A stretch of 64,000 nt of DNA from Pseudoips prasinana (taxonomy: Eukaryota > Arthropoda > Insecta > Lepidoptera > Nolidae): assembly GCA_951640165.1 (NCBI GenBank), contig OX621247.1, forward strand, positions 21,674,001 to 21,738,000, in the 5' to 3' direction. The translations under genes were made by a program, and so were the position numbers. The notes beneath the pieces are model-generated. The model did not search any database. It saw nothing but the letters and a program-made list of their open reading frames with translations, and was not told the DNA's origin. Of the stretch, positions 55,535 through 64,000 are shown in pieces (the first letter of the stretch is position 1; each line of letters starts with the position of its first letter).

Positions 55535-55845
55535 CCACTACTGAAGAAAAGCCTCCCCCAACAATACCATAATCCACATCAAGGTCACGCTTGCCACGCT
55601 TGGGAGACAGGTTGGTGATCACAATATGATGTCTTTATGCGATAAGACCGCCCATTGTACATTATAATTAATGTTTCATTGTTAAATGTTCTTTTATTTT
55701 TTGTGTACAATAAAGTGTATTTTATTTTATTTTTTTATGGTGGTCCTAGTACAGAAAGAAGCTATTCCACTGGGTCGACTTTTACGCCCCCACAGAATGC
55801 GATTGATATTTTGACATTTGTCGCCATCACCACACATACGACATA
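55535..55845 (+). repeat. dispersed repeat (TGGACAAAGG family), split by a LINE tail
   Basis: AAAAGCCTCCCCCAACAATA, CGCTTGGGAGACAGGTTGG and TGATCACAATATGATG form the left part. After the inserted LINE tail, GGTGGTCCTAGTACAG, TCGACTTTTACGCCCCCAC and GCCATCACCACAC continue it. Confidence 0.6.
55636..55740 (+). mobile_element. CR1-group LINE, tail-only insertion
   Basis: TGCGATAAGACCGCCCATTG, a short A+T-rich part, and TGTGTACAATAAAGTGTATT correspond to the last 95 bp of the LINE ending at 37,676. The tail here is TTTTATTTTATTTT, not TATC. It interrupts a dispersed repeat. Confidence 0.65.
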
Positions 55846-58279
55846 GACTGCATATAATAAATACTAGATTCATCAAAAAAGGATCCATCCATCCATTCCC
55901 ATAAGCAACTGTATACAGTATATGTATGTGTATGATATATCATAACAATACTATAACCGCCCTAAGGAATCAAGAGTCGGCTAAACCAGGCTCTTGTAAA
56001 CATAACACTAAAGCCACAATTCATAACGTAAACTCAACACTGAATAATTCTGCAGCCTTCATTTCTCTTTCTTTCATATTCTGTGGCGCCAGTCGCTTCA
56101 TTCACGTTATAAAAATAAAATAAAACATGTCACAACAAAACACTGTCTATGTTAGAGTTAGGTATATACAAAGTTATGACAAAATATATGGAAAGCCTTG
56201 GAAAACAAAAACATTTTTCTTACTGTAACCTCCTGTTTACCGCCAAGTGTTTGCCGTCCGGGGCCCAGATGTTATTTGCCATAAGCTTCCCTTATTAGAG
56301 ATTCCGTATGCTCAGTCATAGGAGCGTGGACTATGTATTCTTATTGTAGCGACATTTAATATCTCTCGTATAAAAATGTGGAGGTACCACTGTTATTACA
56401 TAAAGACGCAACAATCCGCGAATGATATCTCGTACTACAAAATGTTATGTTTTAATACGGTGTGTTTAGGTATAATTTAAATAATTCCAAAATTCTTAAC
56501 TTTTTTTTATAAGGAGTCTTTAAATTCAGGGGAAAATGAGACATATGTTTGTGAGGGGCCATACTTCCATTGTATCGGCTTCAGGGGAAATGGCAGTTAG
56601 GAATCACTCTTAAGGCACTGACAACAGCCGAAATGTTTTTCTTTTAGCAAGTTTTAAGTCAATATTACGCAGTCAATCATGCCGCAACAAATGTATGTCG
56701 CATTTGTCAATAATTTTAATAAAAATATATAAGTGATCCTTAAAATTCATCGCATAGACGCCGCAAAAAATGTTTATATCAGACCAATATATGAAATTTA
56801 CACTTCAATATAAATTGTTATTTTATATGTAGTGTATGTTATGATCAGTAAAAGCTTTGACAGTAGATGTATAGTACTTGCTATCTGTTAAAGGCGGATA
56901 TAAAGTTAGTGTCCGCATCCAAAAGATCGCTGTAATGTTATGTCACATTGCCGGGCCGTTGTCATTGGCCGACACCATTAACTTTGCGTTCAAAATCTAA
57001 TGTCAAGTGATACCGGTAGTACGTCCTGCTCGGTATCAAAATATTACACTAAGATACAACATATTACTGAAAATAACTTCGTAGACATGCACAATTCTTC
57101 GTAATGCAAAAAGGGTGGAAAAATAAAGTAACATAAAAATCTTTTTTGTAATGGTAACGGACACCGACAGAAATTTACGCTGTTTTTATTTATTTCTTCT
57201 AAGTTTACTTAATGGATATAATATCGAAAATGTTTGTAATCGACCTCCATTTTTATGCACGATAAGGTAAAAGGTAGATACGCCTCTTCCGATGGCATAC
57301 TTTTAAGAAATTAATCTAATTTCTTAAACATGATAATGATCAAACGGTTATTATTTAAAGATTATCCTGATGGCGTATTATTTTAGATGCCTTATAGGAA
57401 GTATAAGACATTGCTCCTTTTAATAAATTAATAAACATTCTGATCACGGGTCGACAATATCGCAAATAGCGGGAAAGTTTTTTTCCATTAATTACTTATA
57501 CATTTTATTTACGAGCCAATTCGGTTGAGTCCATATTTTTTATTTTACCATATAGTCGTGTAATGCTAGAGTGGCCAATTGACTCTGGTTAAACGCTGTT
57601 CAAATTTGAGTTCTATTGTTAAGTCTATAGCAACGACGACGTTATGAAATAAATTGTAATACTCATTTTATTTCATTTTAGGCACGAAAGATAAGTCCGC
57701 TTTCTTTATTGCAATTTTCTTAAACTAAATAATATAAAACACTTAAAAATATTACCTCGGATAGAAATATTTTCAAGTTGTATGAAAAAATATTAAAGTA
57801 TAATTAAGCTATAAACTTAAAAGAACATTCTTAGCCGAACAAAAGTTTCAGAGAACATTACCTACCAATTTTCAAAAGCAACGGATTTTTAAAGAATTTT
57901 TTACCTGAACAAAGATTCTGCCTTCAAGGCAGCCTCAACTTCAAATACGATAAAAGTTCTCTTATTCATGATTTTTGCTTTAAGAAAAATTCTTTCCTAA
58001 ACTATGTTAAGGAAACGTTAGATAGATCGTTATTATAATTAAAACTCGTACAATATGTAACTTTGAAAAGTTTTGGAAAATGGACTTATTGATTTTAAAT
58101 TTTGATTTGGCCCATTTTTATTATTGTGGGTCCATTATTTAGACTCTAAATAAATGATCTCCTTTATCTGAAGGAGAAAGTAACAGACATAGTTTTTTTC
58201 GCTTATATTTAAAGCAAATAGGAAAGACACATATCTTTTTGAACATAACAAAACACTCAGTCTTATATCGAAATGGTTT
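55846..58279. other. long A+T-rich stretch, no supported gene
   Basis: No credible frame above 65 codons. An 11-bp perfect palindrome (TTAAGAAATTA, TAATTTCTTAA, spacer 3) lies at about 57,302-57,326. Confidence 0.4.
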
Positions 58280-59294
58280 TCTTTGGTTTGTTTTCGCGTA
58301 CTTCCATATCATTATGTCCTATGGCATTCTGCTATAGGATTCAGCAGCTGATATTTTTCATATTGCAAAGAAAGCAGTCATAGCCATTTATATTTGAGAT
58401 TATTTGCGAACTTTGTTTAAAGCAATAAATATAAGTACTGTAGAATCTAAATATTTATTATATATATCAAAACATAATTTTTCTATAGAGTCAGCAAAAT
58501 GAAATAAACAGTTTTTAGAAAATTGTATTAGGTTTTATAACAAACTTACTATTCATATCACTGATCTGCCTGACAAAAGTTTCAAGACACATATTAAACG
58601 TGTATTTACTACTTACACCACTAAAGAGTACATTGATAACAGAGACATCTCCCTCGGCACCTACCTGTACATTGGTCGATGGGATGTTGACGTACGTGCC
58701 AAGTTATTGACGTACAAAATTTAAATGATGGAGGTACCTTATTCTAGATTAAATTGAATCGCAGTCATCGTCGTCAACGTGTGTATGATTACTAACATAA
58801 TAATACACGAATTTGCTCTGTCTATAATTGTTTCGATGTTTTTATTTTCTCTTCCAAAATAGTTTTTATCTAGGAAAAGATATTAGGTCCGCGTACAAAA
58901 TAAATCCTTAAAGTTTTCCAAATTCCGTGTACACTCCCAACTGAGAATAATGGGCCGGACCGTCTAAACTGGGCCGTGTTGAAACAGGTAGTAGAAGAAC
59001 CGGTTGCGTTTGTTTCGCTGGGTCTTCTCAGCTGGGGCACCGTTGATCCGATGGGCGCTTTACAGCGAGACTTTTGCTATACATACAAAGTCCGTAATTA
59101 TTATTATAATGACGGACTTTGTGTGGGTAGCGAAAACTAATATTGAATTCTTACCACAAGATAACTTTAGACAAGAGTAAACTATATCTAAAACTATAAA
59201 TGTTGATGACTGAACCTATAAATAATGTATGTAGTGGATAATTTAAATGAGCTAGCTAAGTAACTAAACATTATTGTATTAACTATACTTATAT
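58280..59294 (+). pseudogene. LINE family A, copy 3, decayed, left part
   Basis: Homologous to 25.9-27.0 kb: FAYFH.IMSYGILL is followed by an in-frame stop (CTATAGGATTC), and GNCIRFYNKL, HITDLPDKSFKTHIKRV and a KEYIDN end are still readable between frameshifts and deletions. The untranslated region (TTTCGCTGGGTCTTCTCAGC) continues to 59,294, where the mariner is inserted, and resumes at 60,581. Confidence 0.7.
59085..59122. repeat. inverted repeat inside the dead LINE, 11-bp perfect core
   Basis: ACAAAGTCCGT (59,085-59,095) and ACGGACTTTGT (59,112-59,122), with weaker pairing continuing outward. The other LINE A copies have only the first arm at this place (for example ACAAGGTCCGT near 26,822). 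Confidence 0.75.
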
Positions 59295-59296
59295 TA

Positions 59297-60578
59297 GGTC
59301 TTTACCTATGAAATTGCCGTTCTGCAGTACTGGCCATTTCAAATCAAAATAATTTTTGTTTGGCTAAGAATTCTAATTTCAAATTAATTTTATTTTAAAA
59401 ACATGGATTCTTTTTTCCAAAAGTAGTCATTTCTTTATTGATTAGTGTTACATTTTCATCGCATTTCAATCTTTTTCGTCATCATGGATACGTTAAAAAT
59501 TCGAGTAATTATGGAATATGAGTACCGTCGTGGCAGCAACGCGGCACAAGCGGCACGCAACATCAACGACGTTTACGGAGCTAACACTACAAACCAACGC
59601 ACCACCTGTTATTGGTTTGCTCGCTTCCGTTCTGGAAATTTCGACCTGAAAAATGAACCTCGCGGTCGTCCGAAGACTTTGGTCGACAATGACGAATTAA
59701 AGGCGGTTGTGGAAGCTGATGATACACAATCTACGGCTGAATTAGCAGCAGCTTTCGACGTTAGCGTCAAAACAATATTGGTCCATTTGCGTCAAATTGG
59801 CAAGGTAAAAAAGCTTGACAAATGGGTGCCCCACGAACTCAATGATCGCCAGCGCGAAGTACGCGTCGAGACGTGCCTTGCACTGCTCAACAGACACACA
59901 AATGAAGGAATTTTGAACCGCATTGTTACCTGCGATGAAAAATGGATTCTGTTTGATAACCGCAAGCGCTCAGCAAGTTGGTTGGATCCTGGTTCAGCAC
60001 CTAAACAATGCCCTAAACGAAAACTTACCCCTAGAAAAGTGATGGTCACTGTTTGGTGGTCTAGCGCCGGTGTGATTCATCACAGCTTCTTACCAAACGG
60101 GGTGAGCATTACTGCAGATGTGTACTGTGAAGAACTGAGCACAATGATGGAGAAGCTGGCGCATCTCCAACCAGCATTGGTCAATCGCTCGTCTCCGCTG
60201 CTCCTGCACGACAACGCGCGACCTCATACTGCACAGCAGACGGTCTCCAAGTTGCAAGAACTGGGGTTGGAAGCTCTCCGTCATCCGCCCTACTCACCAG
60301 ACCTTGCGCCTACAGACTACTACTTTTTCCAGAATTTGGATAACTTCTTGGCGGGAAAAAAATTCAATACCCGAGAGGCAGTACAAAATGCCTTTGAAGA
60401 ATTTGTTGCCTCCCGTCCAGCTGATTTCTTTAAGAAGGGCATCAATAAACTGCCACTGCGATGGCAAAGATGCATTGATTGCATGGGTGATTACTTCGAT
60501 TAATACAAATAAAAAAATTCATGAAAAAAATTCGTTTAAATTTTTTCATACAAAACGGCAATTTCATAGGTAAAGACC
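59297..60578 (+). mobile_element. mariner transposon, complete
   Basis: The 1,282-bp element starts GGTCTTTACCTATGAAATTG and ends with its reverse complement; the terminal repeats match over at least 25 bp. TA dinucleotides at 59,295-59,296 and 60,579-60,580 are the target duplication. Inside is one intact transposase gene. The element lies in the 3' part of a decayed LINE A copy, so it arrived after that copy had lost function. With intact ends and gene it may be active or only recently silenced. Confidence 0.9.
59484..60503 (+). CDS. mariner transposase (D,D34D)
   Basis: The enzyme binds the terminal repeats and cuts and pastes the element into TA sites. It has 339 residues from the ATG at 59,484, the usual length (about 345); an upstream GTG in the frame is not a likely eukaryotic start. 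The first 110 residues hold the paired helix-turn-helix DNA-binding region with a GRPK linker (61-64). WVPHEL is at 114-119. The catalytic triad is D151 (CDEKW), D243 (LHDNARPH) and D278, with YSPDLAP just before the last. D243 and D278 are 34 residues apart, the classic mariner signature. There is no stop or frameshift. I do not assign a subfamily. Confidence 0.95.
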   Translation: MDTLKIRVIMEYEYRRGSNAAQAARNINDVYGANTTNQRTTCYWFARFRSGNFDLKNEPRGRPKTLVDNDELKAVVEADDTQSTAELAAAFDVSVKTILVHLRQIGKVKKLDKWVPHELNDRQREVRVETCLALLNRHTNEGILNRIVTCDEKWILFDNRKRSASWLDPGSAPKQCPKRKLTPRKVMVTVWWSSAGVIHHSFLPNGVSITADVYCEELSTMMEKLAHLQPALVNRSSPLLLHDNARPHTAQQTVSKLQELGLEALRHPPYSPDLAPTDYYFFQNLDNFLAGKKFNTREAVQNAFEEFVASRPADFFKKGINKLPLRWQRCIDCMGDYFD

Positions 60579-60580
60579 TA

Positions 60581-60690
60581 TTATGTACCTAGAAATAGAA
60601 ATGTATAACTATATGACTACAAAAAAATTCTGACTATTTACAAGCGCTTTTTTAAAGTCAACGTGAAGAAAAACCAATTTCAAAATCATT
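60581..60690 (+). mobile_element. LINE family A, copy 3, right part
   Basis: Continues the LINE after the mariner: TGTACCTAGAAATAG, TTCTGACTATTTACAAGCGC and GTCAACGTGAAGAAAAACC, matching 27,000-27,115. Confidence 0.7.
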
Positions 60691-60879
60691 AAGTTTAGTT
60701 TTTGGAACTATTTTAGAATTTATTTATTTTTATTTTCAGAAAATAAAAGCAAGTAGGTACCTACCCTAATTGAATGAATGTCAGGCTAGCACCTTATGGA
60801 TTCCGTTTCTTCATTCGTACACAAGATGTGATTTACATCTTAAGTTCAGTAGAATATACATAAAAGTTTAAAATAAGCA

Positions 60880-61735
60880 ATAAAATTGTATGCTTCCTTT
60901 GGATCTCTACGTATATTAAACAAAACTGCCCTTGCACAATCGCTTCTTCTCCCAATACTAGACTATGCAGATGTCAGCTATCTTGATCTCACTGAGGCCC
61001 AGCTTGATAAACTTGAGCGTCTCCAGAAACTCTGTATAAGATTCATATTTGGGCTGCGTAAACATTATCATGTTTCCGAACTTCGTACTAAGCTCAAGTG
61101 GCTCCCTATACGCCTTTGCCGGAATGCTCATACTCTTACACTTCTCTACAACATTATTTTTAGTCCATCCGCTCCCTCTTATCTTAAAAATCGGTTTTCT
61201 TTCCTGCATGAGTCACATACAAGATTGCTGAATCTATAAAATAGATCGTCGGAAAATCTCAAGTTAAAAATGCCAGCGCATTCTACTAATTTTCTCGACG
61301 AATCTTTTTCCGTACAAAGTGTTCGATTGTGGAATGCACTTCCTTCAATAGTGAGACGTGCACAAAGTCTGCAAGAATTCCAAAGACTTGTCAAGAATGA
61401 CTATCTGTCACTACAAGACTCACAACACAATTAGAAACATAATATATTATTTGTATATATTATATGTATTTATATTATATGTATTAATATGTTTATATTT
61501 TCTTTTTATTTTATTTTTTCATTATGTGTACCCATAGGTACTATTTGTTATGTATCTGTACACCGACAACTGTCCCTTTCAATAACTCCATTCTCCGATC
61601 TTTACTTTGGTTGTCTGGAAGAGATCACATTTTGTGATAAGATCGCCCATTGTATACTTTTAAGGTTTTTTTATTATTATTATTTTGTAATACTTTGGTG
61701 TACAATTAAGAGTTTATCTATCAATCTATCTATTT
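60880..61735 (+). pseudogene. CR1-group LINE, 5'-truncated copy
   Basis: Matches 36,828-37,676. It starts at TATGCTTCCTTTGGATCTC and loses about 30 bp soon after. It translates as ALAQSLLLPILDYADVSYLD through LKWLPIRLCRNAHTLTLLYN, meets a stop at 61,237 created by a short insertion, and continues in frame with VRLWNALP to the normal stop near 61,433. The 3' end has the same GGTTGTCTGGAAGAGA block and a shorter TATC tail. High similarity to the full-length copy means the two are closely related. Confidence 0.8.
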
Positions 61736-61764
61736 ATATATAATATATAAATATCTTCGAACAA

Positions 61765-62016
61765 CTTACACACTACCATCTAATCCGAAACTAGGCTGAG
61801 CCTGTACTATGGTAACCAGACAACTGATTACACACTTATATATATATTACTTATATTATAGTTCTAAATATATATATTATAGATAAATTACACCTAAGCA
61901 CTGACAAATAATAGTGCTCATTACACAAAGATTTGTATTGGGTGGGTATCGTACCTATGACCTTTCCGGTACAAAAGCTCGGCCAGACAGCTTACACCGC
62001 TCAAGCACGGTAGATG
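61765..62016 (-). mobile_element. tRNA-derived SINE (family C)
   Basis: On the minus strand: head with CTTGAGCGGTGTAAGCTG, B-box region GGTACGATACCCACCC, body TGTAATGAGCACTATTATTTG with a change, and 3' GTACAGGCTCAGCCTAGTTT. Uninterrupted copy. Confidence 0.65.
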
Positions 62017-62395
62017 GCACCCAACCAAAGTAATATTTATTTATCAGAAGCATTACGAATATAATACAAAACCTGACTAATAGTGGCCGAATTTGGGTCG
62101 CCGTAGATTCACCATCTTCTCCCTAATCTATCATTTTTGAAGTAGAAAAAAATTGAGAATATATATTACATTCGGTCAGGTGTCGTGGAAATCCTGAGGG
62201 AAATCTAACTTTCCCGGAGGCGCAGGCACCAATCGATTCTATTCAAATTTATGACAGAGAGAAACGGTTGGACAAAGGATTTACATAGAGCTGTCATCAT
62301 CATACCAAGTATGGTGACTTTTCTATAATTTCCGATTAAAAAGATATATACATACATAGTCCATACATAGTCATTGATCTTATCATGTCATAGTT
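62017..62395. other. no recognised feature
   Basis: No supported frame or repeat. Confidence 0.4.
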
Positions 62396-62505
62396 AGTTC
62401 AACTGTTCCATTCTAACTTGGAGCTACGATGTCATAGTTATACACATACTATGATGTGTATAACTATGACATCGTAGCTCCAAGTTAGAATGGAACAGTT
62501 GAACT
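62396..62505. repeat. perfect inverted repeat, 52-bp arms, 6-nt spacer
   Basis: Arms 62,396-62,447 and 62,454-62,505 are exact reverse complements (outer part GTTCAACTGTTCCATTC, inner part CATAGTTATACACAT). The spacer is ACTATG. On the outside the similarity stops abruptly. Neither arm is part of a repeat family I recognise. It has no target duplication or transposon-like ends. RNA from either strand would fold into an almost loop-free 52-bp duplex. Confidence 0.95.
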
Positions 62506-63304
62506 CATTTTACTTCGTTTTTTCAGATGACGTTTGATTGACGGAGTTTGATAACTCGTGTATTTATCTGTATGCCAATTAACCCCTAATCTACAGGACC
62601 GCTTTGTTAAAATTGGCAATTGAGAGTAAGCCATGGTATTAAATAAACTCACGTTCTAACTGGCTAGCTTGATACCAAATCTCTGCTATTGCTTTATTTT
62701 TCAAACGTATCTCGACATATTTGAAAACCAAGCAATACTAAAAATGACAACATTGAGGTCAGCTATTTCTGTATTTCCTCCTAAAACCTAACCCGAATTT
62801 TATATTTTTTCAGTAATGACAAAAAGTATTATTTTTGTTTTGAGTCTCCAGAATTATTTTTGGTAACTTGGAATATTATTGCTTATTTTAGTAGCAGATA
62901 TAAGTCTAGTGAAGAAACTAAGGAATACATTTGTATGGGAGAATGACTCAATTTTTATTACTTGTACATTTTCTAAACATTTTTTTTTTCTTTAAGTCAT
63001 TTGAATATTACATAGCGGCTAATGGGTATTAGCAACTCTGTGTAGGTGACATAACATTCGGAACCCTATCGATAGCTGTCTGCAACTGGCAGGCTCGGCG
63101 CCGACTTCTCACAAAATTTTCGCCCTTATTTTATTGCCTTCTGTTCAAGATTAAACTTTCCTTCACCGTTTTTTAACAATCCATTCTCTCAAATACACTG
63201 TGCAATAAAACTTTGGAGCTAGATGAAAATGTGAGTTAAACTTGTGAACACTGTTTGTGACTGAAGCTAACAGTATTGTCTTTTGAATTCCAACATTTTA
63301 AGGG
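62506..63304. other. no recognised feature
   Basis: No supported frame or repeat. Confidence 0.4.
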
Positions 63305-63520
63305 CCAATGCTTCCTTGCTTATCGTATGGGTAGTGGTACCCCTATTGTCAGAGTTGTTCAAGCCGCCCAGTAGGCCTCCACCATGGCTTAACTACTTAT
63401 GGCTAATGACTACAACCGGGATAGCCAGCTTAACTTGCCCTTCGAAGCACGGAGACGCTCACTTTGGTGGTCACCCATCTATGGGCTGACCGCGAGCGTA
63501 GTTGCTTAACCGTTTGTGTT
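63305..63520 (-). mobile_element. 5S rRNA-derived SINE
   Basis: On the minus strand: GGTTAAGCAACTACGCTCGC, GGTCAGCCCATAGATGGGT, GACCACCAAAGTGAGCGTC, CCGTGCTTCGAAGGGC, GGCTTGAACAACTCTGAC and CACTACCCATACGATAAGC. Box A, the intermediate element and box C are all preserved. The head is the closest to 5S rRNA in the window. Confidence 0.7.
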
Positions 63521-63597
63521 TCGCTTTCTCTAATGGCGTAGCTAAAAAAATTCGCTCATACAAATATCGTCTGAAACTTACGCATAAAATCTTTGGC

Positions 63598-63872
63598 CAA
63601 TCGCCGGCATCTTAATGAGGCTATGTTTGCATGCAAGTTCTTTAGCTCCAAAATGGATTGCCCCAGACTTCTTGCTGTTTTCAACTTACTCGGCTCCCTC
63701 GCTACTCAATCACACCACTCTTTCCACCGCTAAGAAGGACTGTATTAGATGCTAATTCTCCTTGTTCCAGATTATGTAAGACTATTAATGGTTGCAGCGA
63801 TCAAATTGATCTTCATTTCGATAGCCTAGCTAAAATTAAATCAACAATTAGTGGGTTACCTGATCTGGATCA
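63598..63872 (+). pseudogene. Jockey/CR1-group LINE, C-terminal remnant
   Basis: One frame reads NRRHLNEAMFACKFFSSKMD, then CPRLLAVFNL. After a frameshift near 63,690 another frame reads RYSITPLFPPLRRTVLDANS, then CSRLCKTINGCSDQIDLHFD. This resembles the extreme C-terminus of Jockey-type reverse transcriptases (an R..RTVL.ANSP..RLC core). It is only the end of the ORF, broken by the frameshift. I judge it a fourth LINE lineage in the window. Confidence 0.55.
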
Positions 63873-64000
63873 TTAATTTAACTAAATTTGGTGCAATTCT
63901 AAGTGATAATAAGTTAAAGCACTTAAATTGGACTCATGTTGCAATGACTACATTTTCTTTTATGTACTTAATTTTATTATTTAAATGTGTCTTGTTATTT

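Noticed and set aside
63305..63520. Possible 5S rRNA gene or pseudogene
   Set aside because: Only the promoter half of 5S is present and it is fused to the same body in several copies, so it is a SINE.

Overview
This window reads as repeat-rich, A+T-rich nuclear DNA from a moth or butterfly (Lepidoptera). The evidence is the repeat content: Helitrons of the Lep1 type (5' TC, 3' hairpin then CTAG, A^T insertion site), tRNA-derived and 5S rRNA-derived SINEs, RTE-type and R1-type LINE remnants, and several dispersed repeats I know from lepidopteran genomes. I recognise no host gene, exon, rRNA gene, functional tRNA gene or CRISPR array. The window is probably intergenic DNA or the inside of a large intron.

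Two elements are coding-complete. One is a CR1/L2/Jockey-group non-LTR retrotransposon at about 34.4-37.7 kb, whose long ORF carries an endonuclease and a reverse transcriptase. The other is a mariner transposon at 59.3-60.6 kb with an intact D,D34D transposase, matching inverted termini and a TA duplication. Everything else coding is a decayed 3' fragment: LINE family A (25.7, 51.6 and 58.3 kb, plus reverse tails at 16.1 and 22.3 kb), LINE family B (10.3 kb), LINE family C (54.4 kb, tail at 29.3 kb), a second CR1-group copy (60.9 kb), an R1-like 3' end (13.0 kb, and a split copy at 25.5/27.1 kb), many RTE 3' ends, and a further LINE end at 63.6 kb.

Many insertions are nested, so order can be read: Helitron into SINE (8.4 and 23.7 kb), LINE A into SINE (16.1 and 51.6 kb, the latter with a 6-bp duplication), LINE A into the R1-like remnant (25.7 kb), a CR1-group tail into a dispersed repeat (55.6 kb), and mariner into dead LINE A (59.3 kb).

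The most unusual property is a population of perfect or near-perfect inverted repeats with very short spacers. The extreme case is at 62,396-62,505, with 52-bp arms and a 6-nt spacer. Others lie at 5.2-5.9, 7.3, 10.2, 13.5, 15.8, 20.3, 20.8, 20.9, 25.6, 28.8 and 59.1 kb. In several cases the palindrome sits in a repeat family whose other copy in the window lacks it or has a different one, which suggests palindromes were created in place, for example by snap-back template switching. There are also two larger foldback structures at 19.5 and 20.1 kb; the first has a clean 8-bp target duplication. Small-RNA data and long reads would show whether these are hairpin-RNA sources, mutational scars or assembly artefacts.
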